From Nematostella vectensis (taxonomy: Eukaryota > Cnidaria > Anthozoa > Actiniaria > Edwardsiidae), in the NCBI RefSeq assembly GCF_932526225.1, contig NC_064039.1:7515001-7579000 (forward strand): a DNA stretch of 64,000 bases, read 5' to 3'. This document shows, in pieces, positions 1 to 11,592 of this stretch; the stretch's first letter is position 1, and each line of letters begins with the position of its first letter. Position numbers and translations under genes: made by a program. The notes beneath the pieces are model-generated. The model did no database searches. It saw only the letters and a list, made by a program, of their open reading frames with translations, and was not told the origin of the DNA.

Positions 1-106
1 GTGAAAGATATATGTATCCACGGTTATTTACTAAACCCATCAATGATGGGAAATTGCAAGGACTTATTGAACTTATTTGTAACTTGTCTGTGTGCGTTTG
101 GTTTAG

Positions 107-3100
107 GTACTGGACATCAGTGCTTTGGGGCACAGGAAGAGAATGTTGGTCTCGTTAGCCGATCTAAAAAAGCAGACACAAAATGCCAATGACAATAAGG
201 TACCTATTCTCTGTCAGTCGCCATTTTGTAATCTTAGCGAAATATAAAGTGTGAAAAAGCATCTATTTGGGGGAGACTGTGGTATTGCATTGGTGATTAC
301 TTTCGCCAAGGATCAGATCGACCGCAGTCTTTGGATGGTCAGCGGCGCTCATGGCTACCATGGGGTAAAATTCGTAGCTCCGTATCGTTGCGTCTGTGAA
401 CCTATTCTGTTCGCCCTTGAAGTCAGTATGTCGCCTAGTATCGTTTGTAATATCCCGATAGTCATTTTTGTGTACTTTTTCTCAACCACGAACATCTGCT
501 GGGTGTTTTATGGCCTCCTTGGTTTCCCCTCGGCACCGAGACAGAACTCGACCCGCCATCTTGGATTGCCTGGCTTGGAGCCTTCAAGCAGAATTAGCTA
601 CAACAGCTCCGAACTGAAGTGCTTCCGGAAAACATGTCCCAAACAACGTATCTCCGCCGAATTGTGGTCAACGCTCAATAATCTGGGAATAAGGAAGCCT
701 TATCGGAGAAAACGTGCTGGGACTAAACGCAAAAACTCACGGTCTCCCTGTGTTGGATCTTACCACAGAGTCCCCGGCATCGCCCGACCCTGTTGCACCT
801 GTCCCAAGATCGCCGTTCTTCCTATCCAATATCATCTACTGCAATGCTTGATCTATTGCACCTAAGATTGACGAACTACAAGCGGTGGTGGATAATAATG
901 GAGCTAATATTGTGGCAGTCAGCGAAACCTGATTGAGTGCTGCCATTCCGGATTCCGCCATTCACTTATCGGACTTCATTTGTTTCAGACGGGACAGACC
1001 ATCCTTTGCAGGAGGAGTATGCATCTACATCAATTCATTCTTTCCTTTGCACTCGCCTTAGCGACTATTAGATACCCGATGTCGAATCCGTTTGGATTAA
1101 GCTCAGACCCAATCCGCTCCCTCGTAGCGTATCTATGGTCCTCGTGGCTGCTGTGTACCACCCTACCAGCTGCGGTGCAAATGAAAACCAAGTCCTGCTG
1201 CTACATCTCCAGTCTAACGTTGAGTCATTCCTACGGCAGCATCCCGAAGGCCTAATACTAATTGCCGGCGACTTCAACCCCACGAGTACTGGCTTATTAC
1301 TTGCTGAGGTAAAACGCATGACTGGTCTTGACCAAGTCATAAAGGTTTTGACCAGGGATACCGGCATATTGGACTGGTGTTTGACGAATCGTAAAAAACT
1401 TTACTGCTCTCCCCGTCAATTGCCGAAACTGGGAACGAGTGATCATTATACGATCTCGATCGCTCCAGCTGATACTTGCTCACTGGTTAAGAACACGAAC
1501 ATATCTACTTGGAAACGGGACGTGAGACCTAGCCGCATCAGGGATTTCGTATCCTGGATAACCAAACAGTCTTGGCAAGCAGTGTTCGACCAGTCTCTTG
1601 TCACGGACAAGTTCGACACCTTTTCCAAGCTACTCTCCACTGCTGTTGATGTCTACCTCCCTCTTAGAAAGGTCAAATGTTCCTCCTCAGACAAACCGTG
1701 GATAACACCCAAGCTGAAGTCCCTTATTGCTAGCCGCCAAGCCGCCCTTCACAACTCAGGCAAGGAGTCAGAGGCGTTCAAGCAGTACCGAAACGCGGTA
1801 CAGCTGGAATGTTCTGTAGCAAAAAAAAGCTACTATGACAACAAAGTAGCCGCCCTCAAAGCCACTAACATCAAACGATGGTGGAGTGAGATAAAAAGAT
1901 TCAAAGGAGAAATCAGCGCCTCCCCGTGGTACCTACAGATGCTGAACGATCAGTGCCCGACAGTGAAAACTCTGGCCGAGCAGTTCAACCAATTCATTGG
2001 CGGTCTCACAGCAGACTTCACCCCGCTGTCCCCCCATGAACCGAGAAGATTCTACCCTACCCCTCCCGAGTTTCTGATTGACGACCGTACTGCATACCGC
2101 GCGCTAAAGGAAGTCAAGGCAAACAAGTCTTATGGTACCGACTCCACCCCCAACAGGATTTGGATTGACTTTGCATTTGAGTTAGCACCGGTAGTGCGGG
2201 ATATCTACAATGCATCTGTTATCCAGGGTTACATTCCAGATGAGCTCAAGGAGTCTATTGTGTCGCCAATTCCCAAGTGTAATCCCCCTAAGACTGGATT
2301 CCGATCTGCGTCCGATCTCGCTTACGTGCCAACTGTCCAAGGTACTGGAAGGTTTCGCCAATAGTTCATTATTTAACCAGGTGCAGAACCGCCTTGATGA
2401 TAAACAGTTCGCAGTGGCGGGAAAGTCTACCACCCAAGCGCTTGTTTATTTCCTGCATACTATTCTTGAGTCTTTGGACAGGGGAAGTAGTTACACAAGA
2501 GTCTTCTTCTCAGATTTCAGCAAGGGCTTTGATCTCTTGACCACCATGCCTTGCTTGAAATATTAGGTGTGCATGAATGTACCACACGCTGGGTTAGCGC
2601 ATTTCTAGTTGATCGCCAACAAAGAGTGCGGATCGAAGATAAATGGTCATCCCAGATATCACCCCGTGGTGGTATTCCCCAAGGGACCAGGCTGGCGCCC
2701 CTTTTGTTCGCGGTACTCGTGAATAGACTTGCTGATGAGTGGAGCACCAGGCTTAAATACGTGGACGACGCTACAGTTCTTGAATTCATACCCCGCAATT
2801 CCCCAAGCTACCTGCCAATTGTAGCTTCTGGCATCAGTCGCTACGCAACACAACGAAACATGTGACTAAACCCAAAGAAATGTAAATAAAATGGTAATCG
2901 ATTTCTTGCATTTTAAGTCTACGGTTTTAAGTCCCCTCTTAATTGGCGGTTTTGTTATAGAGCGAGTTTCAAGCTATAAGCTATTGGGTTACTCCTTCTC
3001 TGATGATCTGTCATGGAATTTACATTGCGAAACCAAATTCAAGAAAGCAATGAAGCGTCTCTACGGCCTCCGGGTGCTGAAGAAGAGCGGTCTCGCCTCC

Positions 3101-3564
3101 AAAGACCTGGTCACAGTATACTGCTCCATTGTACGCTCAACCCTCGAGCACGCCTCTCCAGCATGGGCCGCGCTGCCGGGTTACCTCAGCGAGCTGCTGG
3201 AGTCAGTGCAGAGGAAGGCCCTGCGCACCATCTTTCCTGGGGTGACTTATGAGGAAGCTCTACTCCGAGCGAGTCTAAAACCATTGTGTTTTAGAAGAGA
3301 GGTGGCCTGTAAGAAATTTGTAACCAGCTGTAAATCCCGCGGTCTCCTGTCCGGGATCCTTAAGGAGCCGGTGGTGACTGACCTAAAGTACAACCTCAGA
3401 GCTGGTTCACAGTCGCGCCACGCCTCCTCGGGCAGAACTAATAGGTTCAACAATTTTATCACTGTAAAGTACCAATGAATATTGTGTTGCTTGTATTAGT
3501 TGCTATTAGTTGATGTTGCTGACAAACCTGTAATTCAGTTACGACTGCAAGTGGTTTATTAAAA

Positions 3565-3620
<56 letters not shown>

Positions 3621-6600
3621 ATTAAACAGGTTTCAATTGGAACGAATTTTTTAAATCAATTACCCGCGAGAGGCCTTAAAAAAAGAAATGAAGGGAGAAC
3701 ATTATTTTTATAATTTTAAGATTCTTGCCATAATATTTTCTTCCAATATTGGAATAAAAACAATTGACGGGACAAATTTTAAAACGTGTGCGCGATTTGT
3801 AAGAACTTAAACTATTAGGTGTTTTTTTAGTATTTCGTATACACCTTAAGTTTTAGATTATATCCATTCATGTCACCTTGCATGTTTCTGTATTGTTACT
3901 GAAGAGTTTAAGGTCTTCTAATCTGTGTACCTGACTCTCTAATTAATTTCAGCAGGACGGCGTTAAAACATGGGACCTCGACCTAGAGGCGAAGCTTAAT
4001 GAGCTGACAGCAGAACTAAGTTTGTACTGCCCTGAAGAGAAACCCGCTGAGTCTAAACCGAAGATGCCAACAGATTCCGACGTAATGTCTGCGATGGACT
4101 CGGGCGAGCTTGCTCTAGCAATGGCCGAGCAGCTGCTTAATAGTGAGGTAAGCTGGGCGCGTGCGTATTCTTCCATTTGGTATGTTTTAGTTAATAACAA
4201 TGGAGTAATATGAGGCGCTTATAAAAAGCAACTTGTGTGACGAATCTTTTACTGCCGCAGAGAAGAATTTATGTGACTGTGATGAGCCCTACATCTCAGC
4301 AGCGAACTGATTCTCTCGAATCACTCAATTTCACGTTAGGCTTTAGGCTTATTCTATTGCTAAAGCGTAAAGAAATCCGATAATAGAATAATCAAATATT
4401 CAAAATGAAACCAAAATAACAGCATTGTCACGAAAGTCGTATCCAGTGTCATGCAAGTCGAATCCAGTGTCACGCAAGTAGGATACAGTGTCGCGCAAGT
4501 CTTATCCAGTGTCAGGAAAGTTGGATGCAGAGTCTTTAGGAATTGAGCTTATTTCGTCTCCAACAGGTGCTGAAAAAGAAGACTGAAGAGAGAAAAAAAG
4601 AAAACCGCTGGCACCATGAGCCAGAAGTTCTCCTCAAAGGCTCCGTAAACTACACAACACAGGTTAGCACAGCAAAACACAGAGCAGCACAACACAAAAC
4701 AACGCAACACAACACAATGCAACGCAACGCAAAATAACCCAGCACAAAACAACGCAACGCTAAACAACATCATCCAGCATTGCTGGTTTTCTAAAGCTCG
4801 GAAAGCCACATCACTTCTTATTATGGATGTAAATAGTGCCAGCATTATTAGGCCAGCAATGTTAGTTGTTTTCTCCGAAAAAAAAGCGAAAAGCGAAAAG
4901 GGTTTTGCAAAAGGGAATTGTTTGCTCGCAGAATACAAAAAGAAGACAGTTCTTTCAATACAAAAAGAAGACAGTTCTTTCAAACTCTTTCAAACAGTTT
5001 CAACGTTGATCGTTGTTTCTTATTTTTCCTTCAGTACCTGGGCTCTCATATGGTAAAAGAGATCTCTGGAGTAACTTCCACGATTGACGCGTGTCGCAAA
5101 ATGAGGGTATGTTACTTCTGACAGATTTGAGATATTTCAAGAGACCATGATGGTCTCTGATAAGCTATTTTACGATAAGCTCTTTTACGATTATACAATA
5201 AGCTCATTTACGATAATACAATAAGCTCTTTTACGATAATACAATAAGCTCTTTTACGATAATACAATAAGCTCTTTTACGATTATACAATAAGCTCTTT
5301 TACGATAATACAATAAGCTCTTTTACGATTATACAATAAGCTCTTTTACGATTATACAATAAGCTCTTTTACGATTATACAATAAGCTCTTTTACATTAT
5401 GCAGTCAGGTCTTCTATGATAATACATGTAATCAGCTTTTTCACGATGATACATATAATCAGCTCCTTCACGATGATACATATAATCAGCTCTTTCACGA
5501 TGATACATATAATCAGCTCTTTCACGGTGATACATAATCATCTCTTTAACGATGATACATTTAATCAGCTCTTTCACGATGATACATATAATCAGCTCTT
5601 TCACGATGATACATATAATCAGCTCGTTCACGGTGATAGCAATAAGCTATTTCGAATGCTTCATTGTTTTCTAATTGACATGTCAATCTTGCACAAGCTT
5701 TCGACAGCGAAGCTGCAAATGGTAGCATGATACTTGACCGGTACTGACCGACACTGGAATGGATGCCCAAACGTATTGACATAAGTCTATCTCTTAAGCT
5801 CTCGACAGCCAAGCTTCAAAAAGTACCTTCAGTAATACTTTCCATCTCCGTCAACGGGATCAAGTTCATCGACGCTCGGTCCAGGCTACTAGTGAGTCAC
5901 CACGACATGAAGAACGTGTCGTACATCACGCAAGACCCGGAGGATAAATGTGTGTTCGCGTACATCGCCAAGGACGCCAAGATTGACAAGCATTACTGCC
6001 ACGTGTTCAGGGTCGAGAAAAAGGTAAGAGATTTGACTTTACCCAAGGTAGACATTAATATAACAAAAGAAACTTTCATATGCCTGTCCTAGTAAGTTTA
6101 TGTGATTTTTTTTTTCGGCCGTTATTTCGTAATTCTCCACAGTAGAGAGTGAGGATAAATAATGCATCCGTTCATGTTGTTATGCCGCTATAACATGAAA
6201 AAAAAAACACACACATACTATTCGATATCTAATTATATTTAGTATAAATCCACTCACATACTAGTACGAATCTCGCAATTTGATTGGTTCCTTTACTCAC
6301 TATCTATTGAGCCATAGATAGTGAGTAACGAAAAAGCTAATTGAAGCGAAAGAGACGAAAAACCTTGATTCAAATTCGAGAAATTTGGTTCACAATCTTT
6401 TTTAGTAAATGTATTTTCCATCCTTACAATAGTACATTGAAAGTAGCGAAGTTTGCAGGGTTTTGAAGTTTTCAATTTTCATTTATCTGCGCGCACTTCA
6501 AACACCGGTTGCATACGCTCTCGCACGCACTAGAAAACACGCCATTTCAAACGAGCGCGCGCTGTTTTGATTTTGTAAAATACTGTTTTCGTTGTTTGTG

Positions 6601-8277
6601 TTACTTATTACTGAGAATTATTAAAATCGTCATTTATTTGAAAGTAGTACTCGTTCTCGTTTTCTTTGAGTCGAAAAGGCGATACGCGCCTCTTGACTCG
6701 TAGAAAACTCGAACTCGTAGTCTAGTAATTGTTTTTGTAGGACTTTTATATATATCATATCATTTACTAGTAGCTGGTCGAAAGATATTTTAAATCTTTT
6801 TTTATTTTAAAATGTTGTCATAAAAGTAAAAACCTTTTTTTCTGCTTAGTTTGCGATTTATTGTTCTACTAGCTTTGAACTCAAAACCAGAATGCTTTCC
6901 TTCTCTAATTTATCCATGTACATTCAACAGGAATTATCTGATGAGGTCACCATGTCCATAGGTCAAGCATTTGAGGTGAGGGGTCATTTGAGATAATGGT
7001 GCATTTAAGACAAAGTTGCATTTGAGTCAGTTGTCCGTTTGAGGTGATGGTGCATTTGAGTCAGTTGTCCATTTGAGGTGAGGGTACATTTGAGTCAGTG
7101 GTCCATTTGAGGTAAGGGTGCATTTGAGTCAGTGGTCCATTTGAGGTGAGGGTGCATTTGAGTCAGTGGTCCATTTGAGGTGAGGGTGCATTTGAGTCAG
7201 TTGTCCATTTGAGGTGATGGTGCATTTGAGTCAGTTGTCCATTTGAGGTGATGGTGCATTTGAGTCAGTGGTCCATTTGAGGTGAGGGTGCATTTGAGTC
7301 AGTGGTCCGTTTAAGGTGATGGTGCATTTGAGTCAATGGTCCATTTGAGGTGAGGGTGCATTTGAATCAGTGGTCCATTTGAGGTGAGGGTGCATTTGAA
7401 TCAGTGGTCCATTTGAGGTGAGGGTGCATTTGAGTCAGTGGTCCATTTGAGGTGAGGGTGCATTTGAGTCAGTGGTCCGTTTGAGGTGAGGGTGCATTTG
7501 AGTCAGTGGTCCATTTGAGGCGAGGGTGCATTCGACTTAAGGGTGCATTTGAATCAGTGGTCCATTTGAGGTGAGGGTGCATTCGACTTAAGGGTGCATT
7601 TGAGTCAGTGGTCCATTTGAGGTGAGGGTGCATTTGAGTCAGTGGTCCATTTGAGGTGAGGGTGCATTTGAGTCAGTGGTCCATTTGAGGTGAGGGTGCA
7701 TTCGACTTAAGGGTGCATTTGAATCAGTGATCCATTTGAGGTGAGGGTGCATTTGAGTCAGTGGTCCATTTGAGGTGAGGGTGCATTCGACTTAAGGGTG
7801 CATTTGAATCAGTGATCCATTTGAGGTGAGGGTGCATTTGAGTCAGTGGTCCATTTGAGGTGAGGGTGCATTTGAGTCAGTGGTCGATTTGAGGTGAGGG
7901 TGCATTTGAGTCAGTGGTCCATTTGAGGTGATGGTGCATTTGAGTCAGTTGTCCATTTGAGGTGAGGGTGCATTTGAGTCAGTGGTCCATTTGAGGTGAT
8001 GGTGCATTTGAGTCAGTGGTCCATTTGAGGTTGTGGCGCATTTGATATGAGGATGCATTTGGGTCATTGATCCATTTGTGCAATTGGATTTGTGGTTGAT
8101 TTCTCTGAGGGGGGGGGGATCACATTTGGGTTAGTGGTTATAAACTGCTTGTAATTAGGGGACATAACACCTTCGTAATCTGATCTCGTATCATTTTGGC
8201 TCTCGCAGCTGGCATACGAGCAGTTTATGCACTTACAAAGGCATCTCAACACGCATGCGCAGCAGAAGGCCAGCTGA
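107..8277 (+). CDS. ANKS1: ANKS1-like adaptor (SAM end + PTB domain), 3' part of gene
   Basis: Seven in-frame coding exons, all phase 0 with GT-AG borders: 107-199, 3953-4147, 4567-4662, 5035-5106, 5799-6023, 6931-6975, 8209-8277 (264 codons, then TGA). Exon 1 encodes a SAM-domain end (LGHRKRMLVSLADL). Exon 2 is acidic linker. Exon 3 ends in EVLLKGSVNYTTQ and exon 4 starts YLGSHMVKEISG, the first PTB strand. Exon 5 carries the PTB core (KVPSVILSISVNGIKFIDA, then QDPEDKCVFAYIAKD and HYCHVF). Exons 6-7 give the C-terminal PTB helix (GQAFE/LAYEQF). SAM followed by PTB with these motifs is typical of ANKS1A/B (Odin/AIDA-1), cytoplasmic adaptors in receptor tyrosine kinase signalling. The ankyrin repeats would lie left of the window. 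Intron 1 holds a retrotransposon and later introns hold minisatellites. The gene converges on the RERG-like gene. The orthology is from remembered family sequence, not a search. Confidence 0.88.
290..3620 (+). mobile_element. Decayed non-LTR retrotransposon (CR1/L2/Jockey-type) in ANKS1 intron
   Basis: Order 5' to 3': a basic pre-endonuclease stretch near 660-740, APE-type endonuclease (about 830-1480; IVAVSET, then LILIAGDFN and GTSDHYTISIAP), linker, reverse transcriptase (about 2090-2870; SDFSKGFD, GGIPQGTRLAPLLF, KYVDDATV), a 3' domain to 3478, and a tail of about twelve TTGA units at 3565-3620. Stop codons (near 866, 930, 2862) and frame changes (near 2340 and 2550) break the reading frame, so it is not autonomous. 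The tetranucleotide tail and domain order fit the CR1/L2/Jockey group; I cannot fix the clade. The 5' end is approximate and no target-site duplication was established. It fills most of the intron between the SAM and linker exons. Confidence 0.88.
4424..4534. repeat. 21-bp tandem repeat in ANKS1 intron
   Basis: About five diverged copies of a 21-bp unit containing ATCCAGTGTCA.GCAAGT; the anchor ATCCAGTGTC recurs at 4441, 4462, (variant) 4483, 4504 and (variant) 4525. Confidence 0.85.
4663..4775. repeat. CAACA/ACACA-rich low-complexity tract beginning at exon end
   Basis: A purine/C-only tract of ACACAACACA-type repeats starts within 20 bp of the splice donor at 4663 and resembles the exon's own last bases (TACACAACACAG). 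It runs to about 4775. Nothing else is seen in this intron except a 26-bp duplicated AATACAAAAAGAAGACAG segment near 4931-4980. Confidence 0.7.
5160..5640. repeat. Two adjacent minisatellites (23 bp and 27 bp) in ANKS1 intron
   Basis: At 5160-5400 about nine copies of a 23-bp unit (core AATAAGCTCTTTTACGAT) are spaced exactly 23 bp apart (for example 5223, 5246, 5269). At 5405-5640 about eight copies of a 27-bp unit (core GATACATATAATCAGCTC) follow. Both share the AGCTCTTTxACG motif, so the second probably derives from the first. Open frames across the arrays are by-products of the repeats. Confidence 0.9.
5691..5730 (+). repeat. Partial duplicate of the start of the PTB exon (pseudo-exon)
   Basis: The sequence AAGCTTTCGACAGCGAAGCTGCAAATGGTA near 5696 copies the acceptor and first codons of the true exon at 5799 (AAGCTCTCGACAGCCAAGCTTCAAAAAGTA). 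It would encode LSTAKLQMV and then runs into a TGA, so it is probably a duplication relic that keeps an AG acceptor. Confidence 0.6.
6293..6328. repeat. Perfect 15-bp inverted repeat
   Basis: Arms 6293-6307 (TTACTCACTATCTAT) and 6314-6328 are exact reverse complements separated by 6 nt. It lies in the intron after the main PTB exon. No T run follows and no function is evident. Confidence 0.8.
6970..8060. repeat. 34-bp minisatellite (about 32 copies) carrying splice-donor copies
   Basis: The unit is 34 bp, of the form CATTTGAGGTGAGGGTGC followed by ATTTGAGTCAGTGGTC, repeated from the exon end at 6975 to about 8060 with few substitutions and some higher-order variants (units with CGACTTAAGG). 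The segment CATTTGAGGTGAGGG copies the last exon bases and first intron bases of the adjacent junction (GCATTTGAG|GTGAGGGG). Confidence 0.93.
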
Positions 8278-9151
8278 GAACACAAGTTGCTGAATATGGT
8301 AACACAGGTAGCCCAACATTGATGGTCTTGTCAGGCTGGATGGTAGTTTAGTGTGCATAAAAGGTTAGTGGTTCTTACAAAACTAAGATTCTATTGGTCA
8401 TCATTTCCCTTTCAAATATTGTTTATTTTTGTCAGTTATACAATACAAATAGAGAAAGACTGACAAAAGAGAGAAAAGAGGTTTATATTTGTACAGTGGT
8501 GGTTATGATTTTTTTTAATTCTATAAAACCAAAATAAAACGTCAAAAAATACATCCCATTAATTGCTCCACGGCAACGGTTACTCAAAGTAGAGTTATAC
8601 CAATTCAATGTAGAGTTATATAGGAGTAAAAAATACACACGATCTAAAACAAAATGTGATTAAAACAGCGTGTTTGATTCGGGATTAATTCTACGTGCCT
8701 CTCGTGCCATGAAATAATGATATACGAATTAGCGAGACCCTTTTAGACCTTGCTACCTAAAGAGTGAACGAGTGTGAGAGAAAAAGCGAGCGACAGAGTT
8801 GAATTTAATAGATATATCTATTTTATTTTTATATTTTCACGTTACACTTTGCCTTCTTTAAGGCATGAAATACTAAAATCAATATTTTATCAATAAATGG
8901 TTCTAAATAAGCTGTAGTTACTGTGTCTATATACGCAATTTTACATATAATATTACGTTTGACTAAACAACAACTCAGATTGAGGGCAAGTCATGTTATA
9001 TATTAGACATTTGTTAATGAGTAACGTAAATCGGTTTACTAGCGCTCTTACATTCTAATGTGGGATTCCAGAAAATATCAATACCCCATGGATTATGTTT
9101 TAAAATTGATGTGCCTTTGCTGGTATCAGACGATGTCTTTTATAAAGCTTG
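8278..9151. other. Intergenic/3' UTR space between convergent genes
   Basis: This stretch separates the ANKS1-like stop (8277) from the stop of the minus-strand GTPase gene (9152). It is AT-rich and holds no open frame of note. Both 3' UTRs should lie here; I could not assign poly(A) sites. Confidence 0.6.
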
Positions 9152-11592
9152 CTATAAAGTCGTGGACTGTGCTTTTCGTAAATCAAACAGATAATCTACC
9201 GATGATCTTTTCTTGAATGACTTGGCCCTTCCCCTCAGCCCCTCCCTTACCCTATCAAGGGCGGAGCCCCTGGCCCTCTCCACATCCCTCTGCAGCCAGG
9301 TCTTGATCCCTTCCTCCAGTAACTCCTGTACCTCCACGTAGCCCTCAGATATCGAGACCTGCACGAATAGACCGTCCAGTTCCTGCGCAAGAAAGCGCCC
9401 CTCGTATTCTAACACTTGGCTAAGGTGCTTCAGGTCCTTGTTAGTCGCTACAACTATCGTAACAAAGCCCGGGGCTGAAGACTGTCAAGCAATCGAAAGT
9501 GAAGATTAAAATACGGCCCGGGGTCAAATGCTTTCAAACAATAGAAAGTTGAGCTTTGGGGTACGATGCGACCCGTTGTTAAACCGTAGAAAGTGAAGTC
9601 GACTCGGAAATCAAGGGATAGCCTTGTCCACAGGCTACTCTGTCAGCGCTCTTCTACTCTTTCAGCGCACTTCGGGTTCAAGATGGTGGACGCTCTCGGG
9701 CTGAGCAGGCAAATCATGTGGTGACATCACTAAAAAAGCTGGCCGCGCAGAATAAAAGACGCCTGGGGACGAGGCTAGCATAGGGAAGTGCTTAGTCTTT
9801 TCTTACCCTGCTGTATTCGCCTCGCTGATTGTCTCTTTCCTAGTCTTCCTCTGACTCTCAACACAGGGAGTTCATACTTGCCTTATTCTGCTGTATACGC
9901 CTAGCTAGCCACGCTGCTTCCTCGAATGAGGCCCTGTCTGTGACTGAGTACAGTAAATAAACGATATTTGCTGCTTCTAATAAAGCGTCAACTTTATCCG
10001 GTGTATTCTAAGAAACAAAAACAAGTATGACTTTTATGAATTTTTATTTATTTATTGAAATTATTTACGGTTTTGTGGACATAGCCTAGGTTTAAAAAAA
10101 TTGATTTAAGCAAACAGTTATCCTCTCTCTATATATGCTATTGGATACCTTGGTCTGTTGTGTATATGAGGATTAAAATTGAGAACCAAAACAGAGTCGA
10201 AAAATATGCCAACGTTTCGAACATTTTTTCAATCGTTGAAATTAATCGGAGAAAAAGGCTACGTGTGGACGTATACCTTTTTATACTTATACATGTGGAC
10301 AGGGCCTTAGTGGAATGAACCCTTGGGGCGGATGAAAAGGCTACGTGTGGACGCATCTTTTTTATATGTGGGATTGGCCTGAGTGGAATGGACCTCTTGG
10401 GGGATACGTGTGGATATGGCTTAAGTGAAAGAGGCTTGTGAGAGGTGATCTTACCTTGCCTGCCGTGTCTACCACATCCATCGCGATATACTGACCGTGA
10501 ACTGTCAAATGGTGACGGTACGAAGCTTCTGTCAATCACAATGGTAGTGTTTTTGGGATCACCTGGGGCGTCACTACGTCTTTCTTCAATACGCAAGCCG
10601 AACTTAAAACTAGGCGCACGTGACACTAAATAAGGGACCTAAAATTCGTATTAACTATGTATATCCTCATTTTTTTTGTTTGGCTCGTTATAACCAGTTA
10701 TAAAATCACAAAGGCAGAAACACTACTACTATCTTTAGTGGTGCTCTTATCACATCTTAAACTTATCTTACCTAAGCATGGATCATACTCGCCGATGAAT
10801 CGCCTCGTGATGAATCTGACCGTCAGTGCTGTCAATAACAGGTACAAAAAGGAGTAGTCACGTGTTATGGACGCCGGCTAGACACGTGATACGAACACCC
10901 ACAAGACACGGTATACGAACACCCGCTAGACATGGGAAACGAAAACTAGGTAGACACGTGATAAGAACGCCCGCTTGACAAGGTATACGAACGCCCGCTT
11001 GACACGGTATACGAACGCCCGCTAGACACATGATACGCACGCCCGCTAGACACGTGATACGAACGCCCGCTGGACACATGATACGCACGCCCCCTGGACA
11101 CGTGATAAGAACGCCCGCTGGACACATGATAAGAACGCCCGCTAGACCTGTGAAACGACACTCGCTGAACGAACGGTAAACACGATCTTCTAGACACGTC
11201 TTACCTTTCTTTTTTCTTTTTCTAATCTTTGATTTAATAATTCTTACAGGAAAACCGTTATTTCTTTTAAAACTCATCCTTTCTTTAAAGCTTACATTTA
11301 CTTGATAAGGGATGTTCAATCTGTTAAATGTTATTAAAAGTTATTATTGGTGTACTTTCCAACACTTGTTGATAATACGAAGCAAAATAAACATCCAATA
11401 AACGAATTATACATGGTAATAAAAATATAAAAATAGCCTTGTAAACGTGTTCTTATGTCTAATGCTCTAGCTAACTGGATAACTGGATCGTGATAATTTC
11501 ATACCTGACTTCCCGACACCGTCTTTCCCAAATATGACAATGCGGACGTTTTTCACATTTTGATTAGAAAAACTTGCTCGACGTCGCCTCAT
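9152..11592 (-). CDS. RERG-like small GTPase (Ras family)
   Basis: Five coding exons in transcript order join in frame: 11592-11505, 10828-10772, 10528-10455, 10007-9878, 9474-9152 (223 residues, stop TGA-type end at 9152). The start codon is followed by an Arg-rich leader. P-loop GKDGVGKS is at about residue 23; switch I RFITRRFIGEYDPCLEASYR closely resembles RERG; switch II starts MDVVDTAGK; the base motif is ATNKDL; the G5-like motif is VSISEG. The C-terminal tail is basic and ends STTL, so no CaaX prenylation box, as in RERG. Small GTPases of this group act as signalling switches in the cytoplasm. Odd: the residues matching Ras Gly12 and Gln61 are Asp and Lys. Exon 4 could instead use a GC donor three bases upstream, but the GT donor keeps frame. 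A RASL11/12 relationship is possible. Confidence 0.88.
10862..11155. repeat. 24-bp minisatellite in intron 1 of the GTPase gene
   Basis: About twelve copies of a 24-bp unit (ACGAACGCCCGCTAGACACG type) lie between coding exons 1 and 2. Because 24 is a multiple of three, all frames stay open and create spurious ORFs on the minus strand. Confidence 0.9.

Noticed and set aside
251-865. 204-codon frame as an independent gene
   Set aside because: It is the 5' part of the decayed retrotransposon; out-of-frame composition and no domain.
5160-8060. CRISPR-like arrays (regular short repeats)
   Set aside because: Units are contiguous without unique spacers and lie in introns of an animal gene; these are minisatellites.
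10138-11319. Minus-strand frames of 162, 153 and 83 codons
   Set aside because: The first overlaps GTPase exon 3 in the wrong frame; the others are 24-bp repeat artefacts.
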